A stretch of DNA of 38,778 nt. It comes from a virus. Positions 34,160-38,778 of this stretch are shown one piece after another. Both the position numbers and the translations under genes were made by a program. The notes beneath the pieces were generated by a model. The model ran no database searches. It was given only the letters and a program-made list of their open reading frames with translations, and was not told the origin of the DNA. Positions within the stretch are counted from its first letter, which is position 1, and each line of letters begins with the position of its first letter. The stretch is taken from positions 1 through 38,778 of IMG/VR virus record IMGVR_UViG_3300042521_001573. One strand, 5' to 3'.

Positions 34160-36931
34160 TTAGCACGACGGTGGTGGGTTGGGAACGAATGTTCCAGCAG
34201 TACCTCCGTCATTACAGGCGCTATCGGTAAAGGTTGCTGTACCACCAACATTGCCTCTATTTTTAGAAGTATCTGAGAATGTTGCGTCAGTAGCAACCGA
34301 TCCTGTTGTTTCATTAATACTTGAATCAGTAAATAGGGCATGTTCCATATATCCATAATTTTTACTACTATCATGGAATGTTACTGTACTATGAGAGAAA
34401 TACATTGTACTAGATTGTCTTGTTGATGTATTATAAAAATCTCCACTTCCATTAAATATAAAATTAGAACCCATGCTTGAAGTATCATAAAATATTACAT
34501 TTCCGGTAACAGTACCTTCTGTTGCTGATGAATTATCATAAAATTCTGCATTTCCAGTTATAGTGGATCTATCAACATTTGAGCCTGTTCTGAACTTAAC
34601 TGGAGAAGCTGATATTGTGATATCCGCATCTTGTAAAAAGCCTCCATTAATAAATTCACAAGTTTCTGATGCTTGTATCTGAATGGGGCTAGAGCAACTG
34701 TCGCCAGCAAATACATGTCCACCGTCACATAATAAATTAGCGCATGATAATGATACTCCTAAAGTACCACTAGTATTGATTGTTACATTATTCAATACGA
34801 TACTATTAGAAGAAAAATAATCGTTTGGTATTTTACTGACATTGCCAGCAATTAGCACATTGTCACCATTCGCCGGTAAGGCGGATGCGGGACTTAATCC
34901 TGATGAATCTTCCCAATTATTTAAATTTGTCCATTCGGTATCAGTAGTACCAACAAATTTATAAGCTCCACTGGGTTGAGGATCTCGCCAAGCTTGACCA
35001 TCACCATTAGAACCTGTCATTAGATTTAAACATGGTTGAGGCTCACAAACAGCATCTCCATTTTCATTAACTCGTACGGCACACTCTCCTTGAGGAACCC
35101 AACCATAACCTGAATTAAAGGGGTGAGCTGGATATCTATCGTTAACTCCAGAACATAATACTATAGTACCGTCCCATTCGTCAATAGTATCCCATGTTTC
35201 TCCATCACATAATACTTGAAGATCAAAATTTTTGGATCCCACAGTACCATAGAATAGTGGAGTGAATGGGTTGGGTAAATCATTTAAATATCCAAAAGTA
35301 TTATCATAACTTATAATTCCACTACCATAAATATAATTATCTTGATCAGTAATTCTCCAAACATTATAATTTGGACAATTACCAATATTATCACATTCTT
35401 CACAAGTTCCACATTCATATGGTCCACCAACTTGCTCCCAACCTTCTCCTGGGTCTGTTTCGGAGCATGTTCTGGTTACGCAATCACCTCCTTGTTCAAA
35501 ACAATATACTGGCGCCGGAGGATCGCATGGATCATCAGAGCAAGAACTTTCACATTCTCCAATGGTAGCATATGGCCCACTATCTTGAGTCCATCCATCG
35601 CCAGATGGAGTAGATGTAGCACATTGTCTAACCACACAATCTTGATCTGGACAGTTGGGTTGATCAATTTTTGAAAAGCAATAATACGGAGGATCGCAAG
35701 GATCGTCGGCACAATCTGGACATGATCCTATGTATGGACCTCCAACCTGAGTCCAACCAGTTTCTCCAATAGGAGATTGTGCTGCACAGGTACGTATTAT
35801 ACAATCTTTAAAACCATCATACATTGATATTGTCTTTTCAAAACAATATACTGACGATGGTGGAGGAGGCGGTTCACAAGGTACTGCGGAAGATTCTGTA
35901 TCACAGTCTATAGTTCCTATTGGCTTTTTACCAAAAGATCCTGGAACTACACAACTAGAAAATAATAATACTTTTTCATTGGTTGTTGTTTCGCCAACCA
36001 AGAAAACCATTGTTACTCCATTATGACATCTGCTAAGTGTACAATCTAAATAAAATGATAATGATGTTAATACTGATGGATCATTCAATACAAATTGAAA
36101 AGTATCTGATCTATCATAAGGACTAACTCTTGTAAATCCTGGAGCTGGTATTTGTCCACTACTGCCTCCATAAAAATAAATATTATTCATACTAATATTT
36201 CTATTAGCAACTATAATATTGTTATTATCATCAACTAATATTGGTTTAAATATTGTTGAATTGCATGTATGACCACCCCAACAGGTAGGATTTCGGTCTC
36301 CTATTCCTGGTATATTTATAGGTCTACTATTATGTAAATAAAATGCATAACCTTCAATTACTGGTTTAAAATCTTGATATAATGGTTCTGGAGTACAATC
36401 TATTTGAGGAATACATTCTTCAGGAGGAGAGCAGAGACAAGACGATGGATCTAGTACTGATCCTGATGGACAAACTATAGAACATACTGGCGGATTTGTA
36501 GTGTCACACAAATCGCTACTATTATTTCCATCCACTATATATAGTGATGTGTCTTGAGGATATAATAAGTTGTCTTCTGTTTTGCGACTCCAATGCAAAC
36601 TGCCATATTTATATATTGATGTTAAATTTTGATCACAAAAATAATAAACATCATTAAATGGATATCCACGATCAAATTGCCCACGATTAAAATCGTATTT
36701 ATTACTTCTAATAGCCTGTGGGGTCAGAGTTAGTCTTATATTTTTAGCTATATTATATGTTATATTAACTGGTATACTAAAATATTCATACGAATCAGAT
36801 AATATTTTTTTAGAATAGGTATAGCGTGATGAGGATAATACTGTTTGAGTACTATTATTCTTATTTGATAGTGGTTTTACTGTATGATCTATGTGATTAA
36901 TATTTTTAGATGGATCGGGAGTAAATAGCAT
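34160..36931 (-). CDS. Large Cys-rich fibre/adhesin with beta-solenoid tip
   Basis: This 923-residue protein has four parts. Residues 1-345 match the short paralogue next to it. Residues 350-515 contain three tandem Cys-rich units (YCFE or YCFS, then DC(I/V)xRxC, GW-x-Q, GGPY or SGPY, ending in a Cys pair and DPCDPP). A domain near residues 650-700 has WTNLNNWEDSSG and GDNVLIAG, a motif often found at the cap of beta-helical adhesins. Residues 785-915 are seven or so repeats of 16-18 residues built on F-x-D-(T/S)-S, which looks like a beta solenoid. It ends in PPPSC. A receptor-binding role is inferred from architecture; it contains no signal peptide. Confidence 0.78.
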   Translation of the reverse strand: MLFTPDPSKNINHIDHTVKPLSNKNNSTQTVLSSSRYTYSKKILSDSYEYFSIPVNITYNIAKNIRLTLTPQAIRSNKYDFNRGQFDRGYPFNDVYYFCDQNLTSIYKYGSLHWSRKTEDNLLYPQDTSLYIVDGNNSSDLCDTTNPPVCSIVCPSGSVLDPSSCLCSPPEECIPQIDCTPEPLYQDFKPVIEGYAFYLHNSRPINIPGIGDRNPTCWGGHTCNSTIFKPILVDDNNNIIVANRNISMNNIYFYGGSSGQIPAPGFTRVSPYDRSDTFQFVLNDPSVLTSLSFYLDCTLSRCHNGVTMVFLVGETTTNEKVLLFSSCVVPGSFGKKPIGTIDCDTESSAVPCEPPPPPSSVYCFEKTISMYDGFKDCIIRTCAAQSPIGETGWTQVGGPYIGSCPDCADDPCDPPYYCFSKIDQPNCPDQDCVVRQCATSTPSGDGWTQDSGPYATIGECESSCSDDPCDPPAPVYCFEQGGDCVTRTCSETDPGEGWEQVGGPYECGTCEECDNIGNCPNYNVWRITDQDNYIYGSGIISYDNTFGYLNDLPNPFTPLFYGTVGSKNFDLQVLCDGETWDTIDEWDGTIVLCSGVNDRYPAHPFNSGYGWVPQGECAVRVNENGDAVCEPQPCLNLMTGSNGDGQAWRDPQPSGAYKFVGTTDTEWTNLNNWEDSSGLSPASALPANGDNVLIAGNVSKIPNDYFSSNSIVLNNVTINTSGTLGVSLSCANLLCDGGHVFAGDSCSSPIQIQASETCEFINGGFLQDADITISASPVKFRTGSNVDRSTITGNAEFYDNSSATEGTVTGNVIFYDTSSMGSNFIFNGSGDFYNTSTRQSSTMYFSHSTVTFHDSSKNYGYMEHALFTDSSINETTGSVATDATFSDTSKNRGNVGGTATFTDSACNDGGTAGTFVPNPPPSC

Positions 36932-36964
36932 AATAAGTTCTCGTATAGATTTTATATAACTAAA

Positions 36965-37258
36965 TTACACCACAAGGATCAATATTAGTATCTGATAGGC
37001 ATTCTGAGTATCCGGAACATAAATTTTCAGTAAATCGTATAGTCCGAAAAAGGAATAATTATTTTGCAGAGTTGGTGTGTTGTTGTAATTATTAATGTGG
37101 GCCATATAGGAGATGAAGCTTTTAATAACGTTGGGGGGCAACAGATTGTTGCTGATCCAACTATTAGATAGTGGATATGATTGATTAAATGAGGGTGAAA
37201 AGAGTTGAGGGCTGTTACTATTAACTTCTTTAGATTCGTTAATAACAAAATTACTCAT
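36965..37258 (-). CDS. Small protein, possibly frameshifted near its end
   Basis: The frame gives 97 residues, starting MSNFVINESKEVNSNSPQLF and ending in a hydrophobic ILILILVV that does not look like the rest. In the -1 frame, the last part of the same DNA instead reads ENLCSGYSECLSDTNIDPCG and stops with TAG at 36960, which looks like the Cys-rich ends of neighbouring virion proteins. This -1 frame is open only from about 37055 on, so the switch would lie between about 37025 and 37055, where there is a T5 run (37049-37053 on the plus strand as A5). It heads the fibre operon and has a GGTGTA element 37 bases upstream. Function unknown. Confidence 0.6.
   Translation of the reverse strand: MSNFVINESKEVNSNSPQLFSPSFNQSYPLSNSWISNNLLPPNVIKSFISYMAHINNYNNTPTLQNNYSFFGLYDLLKIYVPDTQNAYQILILILVV
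36966..36971 (-). promoter_or_regulatory. GGTGTA late-promoter candidate (923-residue fibre)
   Basis: GGTGTAATTTAG lies 34 bases ahead of the large fibre gene and overlaps the 3' end of the small gene before it. Confidence 0.5.
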
Positions 37259-37295
37259 AAAATATTTCTAGTTATAATGTGTTTCGTATATTCTT

Positions 37296-37301
37296 TACAC
37301 C
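37296..37301 (-). promoter_or_regulatory. GGTGTA late-promoter candidate (fibre operon)
   Basis: GGTGTA followed by A/T, 37 bases ahead of the 97-residue gene at the head of the fibre block. It is one of seven such sites before late starts on this strand. Confidence 0.5.
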
Positions 37302-37457
37302 GTGTTTCAATATATAATTTTTTTTAAAAAGAGATATAAGAAAACGGCCAATTGTTGTGGGGTGTGCTTATTTTTTTTATACCCCCGCCGGTTTTTGGGG
37401 GTTCTATCCCCCATTGGTGGGAAACGAAAAAACCCCCCTATTCGTGGGGGAACGCGT

Positions 37458-37475
37458 AGCAAATATCATGCCAAA
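37458..37475 (-). promoter_or_regulatory. Sigma-54-like box on the minus strand
   Basis: Read on the minus strand this is TTTGGCATGATATTTGCT, one substitution from the consensus -24 element with a perfect GG-to-GC spacing. It points left, towards the hairpin cluster and the phage block. It differs by one base from the box at 38378. Confidence 0.5.
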
Positions 37476-37518
37476 CGGAAAATAATCCGAAAGACTCTAC
37501 CCCTTTTGGGGGGGTGTT

Positions 37519-37587
37519 GCAAAATGCCGAGCAAAATGCAAAAAGTGTAGCAAAATGCAACAGCCAAAATGGCAACGCCAGAATGGC
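37519..37587. repeat. Array of five short palindromes GC(N)AAAAT(N)GC
   Basis: GCAAAATGC occurs at 37519, 37531 and 37550, GCCAAAATGGC at 37563 and GCCAGAATGGC at 37577. All have dyad symmetry. The array lies roughly 60-130 bases upstream of the sigma-54 promoter, where enhancer-binding activators normally sit. Confidence 0.7.
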
Positions 37588-37644
37588 ATATGTTGTAAAC
37601 CTAGTATTTTCAAGGGTTTGCGACTACCAAAATATTTTTCTGGT

Positions 37645-37661
37645 TTGGCACGACGATTGCA
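37645..37661 (+). promoter_or_regulatory. Sigma-54 (-24/-12) promoter
   Basis: TTGGCACGACGATTGCA matches the sigma-54 consensus YTGGCACGNNNNTTGCW at every defined position, with GG at 37647 and GC at 37659, ten bases between. Transcription would start near 37672, ahead of the 68-residue gene with its ribosome site at 37682. Confidence 0.75.
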
Positions 37662-37695
37662 GATATATTCTGGCACAAGAAAAGGATGGTGAAGA

Positions 37696-37902
37696 ATGAC
37701 GATTGTTAAGGGAATGATGTTCGTGGCAGTTCGGAATGATGGCCGACAGTTTTCCGGTGAGGTTGAGAACGTTCGGGAAACGTCCAAGGGTACGATGGTA
37801 ATCGTGTTCAGTCTCAACCCGGACTATTCCCGCAAGTATGCGACGATCTACTTGTCGGACTGCAAGACTTGGATGGTTCGGGATTGTGCGATTCAAGGCT
37901 AG
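37696..37902 (+). CDS. Small protein in the GC-richer right block
   Basis: This 68-residue protein (MTIVKGMMFVAVRNDGRQFS ...) is beta-strand-rich, with no motif I recognise. It has AAGGA nine bases before the ATG and lies 35 bases downstream of a perfect sigma-54-type -24/-12 box, so it is the likely target of that promoter. A C-run/G-run hairpin follows its stop within two bases. Codon use (CGG, AAG, GTG, GCG, TCG) differs sharply from the AT-rich phage genes to the left. Function unknown. Confidence 0.65.
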   Translation: MTIVKGMMFVAVRNDGRQFSGEVENVRETSKGTMVIVFSLNPDYSRKYATIYLSDCKTWMVRDCAIQG

Positions 37903-37904
37903 TC

Positions 37905-37919
37905 CCCCCATAATGGGGG
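37905..37919 (+). terminator. Hairpin after the 68-residue gene
   Basis: CCCCCA pairs with TGGGGG around a three-base TAA loop, two bases after the stop codon. No T tract follows, so it may terminate weakly or act as an RNA-stability element; it also belongs to the C/G hairpin family of this block. Confidence 0.4.
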
Positions 37920-37972
37920 TAGTGTTCAGTGTTTAGTCCGGTTAGAATCCATCATCAAAGGGAGAAAGAAAA

Positions 37973-38296
37973 ATGACAAAGTATAAGATTATTCGAGACG
38001 CGGAGAGGGTTGCTCGGTCATGCTTCCTAGGGATTGCTATCCCTTGCGACAAGTCCACCGCGGATGGCGGTACGATCCGTTCGGAAAAGATTCTCAAGTT
38101 CAATCGCAAGGCTTTGCGGAATATCGGCAAGGCTAAGGCCGATAAGGTTGACCCCCGCATGTTGGGGGGTGAGGACACCATGATCGTCAAGGTTGGCCAG
38201 CCCGGTAGTCGTGAACGGGTTGAGGCTTTCCGGTTGCAGTATGAAGCCATTGAGGCTAGTGGTGAGGAACTATCCCCCTTTGGGTGGGAGGGGTGA
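37973..38296 (+). CDS. Basic small protein in the right block
   Basis: This 107-residue protein is rich in Lys and Arg in its first half (KYKIIRDAERVARSC, KILKFNRKALRNIGKAKA) and acidic-to-mixed at the end. No domain is recognised. GGAG lies eight bases before the ATG, in the leader AAAGGGAGAAAGAAAA that recurs at the next gene. Two of the C-run/G-run hairpins fall inside its coding sequence, one encoding DPRMLGGE and one ending at the stop codon (SPFGWEG). It follows the 68-residue gene by 70 bases and may share its transcript. Confidence 0.6.
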   Translation: MTKYKIIRDAERVARSCFLGIAIPCDKSTADGGTIRSEKILKFNRKALRNIGKAKADKVDPRMLGGEDTMIVKVGQPGSRERVEAFRLQYEAIEASGEELSPFGWEG

Positions 38297-38327
38297 ACAG
38301 CGGTACAGCACCCCCACTACGGTAGGG

Positions 38328-38374
38328 GAACTGCCAAAATGGCAGGCCGCGCCGCCGAACTGCCAAAATGGCAG
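38328..38374. repeat. Two exact copies of an 18-bp palindromic repeat
   Basis: GAACTGCCAAAATGGCAG occurs at 38328-38345 and 38357-38374, 29 bases apart. Its 15-bp core is a near-perfect palindrome. It lies just upstream of the back-to-back sigma-54 boxes and has the same core as the array at 37563. Confidence 0.8.
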
Positions 38375-38377
38375 ATC

Positions 38378-38395
38378 AGCAAATATCGTGCCAAA
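38378..38395 (-). promoter_or_regulatory. Sigma-54 box on the minus strand, left arm of an inverted repeat
   Basis: On the minus strand it reads TTTGGCACGATATTTGCT, a full match to the sigma-54 consensus. It is the left arm of an inverted repeat whose right arm is the next box; four bases separate the arms. Confidence 0.6.
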
Positions 38396-38399
38396 AAAG

Positions 38400-38417
38400 T
38401 TTGGCACACGGTTTGCT
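38400..38417 (+). promoter_or_regulatory. Sigma-54 box on the plus strand, right arm of an inverted repeat
   Basis: TTTGGCACACGGTTTGCT keeps GG and GC with ten bases between; only one base of the -24 element differs from consensus. It points right, towards the 11-bp repeats and the 49-residue gene. Confidence 0.6.
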
Positions 38418-38425
38418 ATGAATAT

Positions 38426-38469
38426 CCTAACATAATCCTAACATAATCCTAATGAAATCCTAACTTGAA
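38426..38469 (+). repeat. Four 11-bp-phased CCTAACAT repeats, Pho-box-like
   Basis: CCTAACAT, CCTAACAT, CCTAATGA and CCTAACTT follow one another with three-base AT-rich spacers, so the period is 11 bases, one helical turn. The last copy overlaps the -35 region of the sigma-70 promoter. Response regulators of the PhoB/OmpR family bind 11-base direct repeats in this position. The identity of the binder is inference. Confidence 0.65.
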
Positions 38470-38492
38470 ATCTAAAGATTGCAGGGTATAAT
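38465..38492 (+). promoter_or_regulatory. Sigma-70 promoter of the 49-residue gene
   Basis: TTGAAA (38465-38470) and a perfect TATAAT (38487-38492) are 16 bases apart. Transcription would begin about 20 bases before the shared ribosome-site leader of the gene. Confidence 0.75.
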
Positions 38493-38521
38493 GCCGATAT
38501 AGAAAGAAAGGGAGAAAGAAA

Positions 38522-38671
38522 ATGGAAAACATGAAAATGAAAATCATGCGTGAAATTATTAGCCTACGTTATGATCTTGATAACTATCGTGAAATGAGGA
38601 TGTTTGGGAAGGTTGCGGAAATTAGGCTGGAAATTGCAAGGTTGGAAGCCCTGCTTTCCGAAACCTACTAA
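38522..38671 (+). CDS. 49-residue helical protein
   Basis: The frame MENMKMKIMREIISLRYDLD ... ends in a heptad-like helix (AEIRLEIARLEALLSE), so a short coiled coil is likely. It has a strong ribosome site (GGAG with seven bases before ATG, same leader as the 107-residue gene) and a sigma-70 promoter with TTGAAA and TATAAT just upstream, itself preceded by tandem 11-bp repeats. This combination makes it a real small gene. Function unknown. Confidence 0.65.
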   Translation: MENMKMKIMREIISLRYDLDNYREMRMFGKVAEIRLEIARLEALLSETY

Positions 38672-38680
38672 TTTTTTTAC

Positions 38681-38708
38681 TTGCAATTACCGATACCTAA
38701 TGTATAAT
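38681..38708 (+). promoter_or_regulatory. Sigma-70 promoter of the last, truncated gene
   Basis: TTGCAA (38681-38686) and TATAAT (38703-38708) lie 16 bases apart and about 40 bases before the ATG at 38748. Confidence 0.65.
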
Positions 38709-38747
38709 CGTGGAATGATAATCGAAACCAAAATGGAGAGAATGAAA

Positions 38748-38778
38748 ATGGAAACGACGATTCGACCGGTCAAGGGTA
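38748..38778 (+). CDS. 3'-truncated gene at the window end
   Basis: An ATG at 38748 (METTIRPVKG) with GGAGAG seven bases upstream starts a frame that runs off the window; an ATG at 38742 is in frame but too close to the ribosome site. A sigma-70 promoter (TTGCAA, TATAAT) lies about 40 bases before it. Only ten residues are visible, so nothing can be said about function. Confidence 0.5.
   Translation, partial: METTIRPVKG

Larger units (their letters stand above)
37259..37695. other. 437-base gene-free junction and regulatory region
   Basis: From the left it holds the GGTGTA element of the fibre operon, A/T runs, the point where base composition changes (about 37330-37380), four C-run/G-run hairpins, a minus-strand sigma-54-like box, five short palindromes and a plus-strand sigma-54 box. 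Short open frames here overlap each other and lack ribosome sites, so I do not call genes. Confidence 0.7.
37382..38327. repeat. Interspersed C-run/G-run hairpins (at least eight)
   Basis: Pairs of C runs and G runs, mostly four to six long and separated by 3-10 bases, occur at about 37382, 37408, 37433, 37500, 37904, 38152, 38274 and 38311. They lie in both non-coding and coding DNA. I saw no comparable cluster in the 37 kb to the left. Loops differ, so stem rather than loop is shared. Confidence 0.7.

Noticed and set aside
34160-36931. Diversity-generating retroelement acting on the fibre tips
   Set aside because: No reverse transcriptase, template repeat or adenine-biased variable repeat was seen in the window.
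37497-37911. Minus-strand frames of about 95-106 residues over the right-hand regulatory region
   Set aside because: They overlap plus-strand genes with better ribosome sites and run through hairpins and palindromes; composition is not protein-like.
38378-38417. Inverted repeat as a dif-like or integrase core site
   Set aside because: The match to sigma-54 boxes is better, mismatches fall only in the N4 spacer, and no recombinase gene is visible.
1-38778. tRNA genes
   Set aside because: No T-loop GGTTCRANNCC block with matching acceptor stem was found by eye; a tRNA scan would settle it.

Overview
This window is most of the structural (late) region of an uncultured tailed double-stranded DNA phage (Caudoviricetes). 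The head and packaging genes are unambiguous: large terminase with Walker A/B motifs, portal, fused protease/scaffold, HK97-type capsid. There is one tail-tube candidate, no recognisable sheath gene, and a 2168-residue tape measure, so a long-tailed siphovirus is the likeliest morphology (inference). The host cannot be read from the sequence. The phage part is AT-rich, uses the standard code, and packs genes tightly with TAATG and ATGA overlaps. I saw no tRNA, integrase, lysis gene or CRISPR array.

Layout. 1-1514 (+): the end of a DNA-metabolism block (possible single-strand-annealing-type protein, zinc-ribbon protein) followed directly by a Cys-rich virion-like protein. 1517-31876 (-): one long late block, transcribed right to left in this order: 50-aa protein, phage sigma factor, small terminase, HNH nuclease, ERCC4-type nuclease, large terminase, portal, protease/scaffold (with a nested scaffold start), decoration protein, major capsid, terminator, four neck/connector proteins, tail tube, three genes in the tail-chaperone position, terminator, tape measure, then tail-tip, hub and large Cys/Thr/Pro-rich tail proteins. 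31959-32575 (+): a two-gene island with an HTH/AT-hook protein and a thioredoxin-like protein. 32586-37258 (-): two paralogous Cys-rich fibre/adhesin genes and a small gene whose end looks frameshifted.

Regulation in the phage part. The hexamer GGTGTA followed by A/T sits 27-39 nt ahead of seven late-gene starts on the minus strand. It is a good candidate for a late promoter read with the phage sigma factor encoded at the head of the late block.

From about 37.33 kb to the end the DNA changes character. It is visibly richer in G+C, genes are small and on the plus strand, and the regulatory DNA is dense: four sigma-54 (-24/-12) type boxes, two of them back to back in an inverted repeat; arrays of GCCAAAATGGC-type palindromes that could be activator sites; at least eight C-run/G-run hairpins; and four 11-bp-phased CCTAACAT repeats against a sigma-70 promoter, laid out like a Pho box. 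It may be an early region of different ancestry, neighbouring DNA, or an assembly join. This block and the GGTGTA late-promoter set are the least explained parts of the window.
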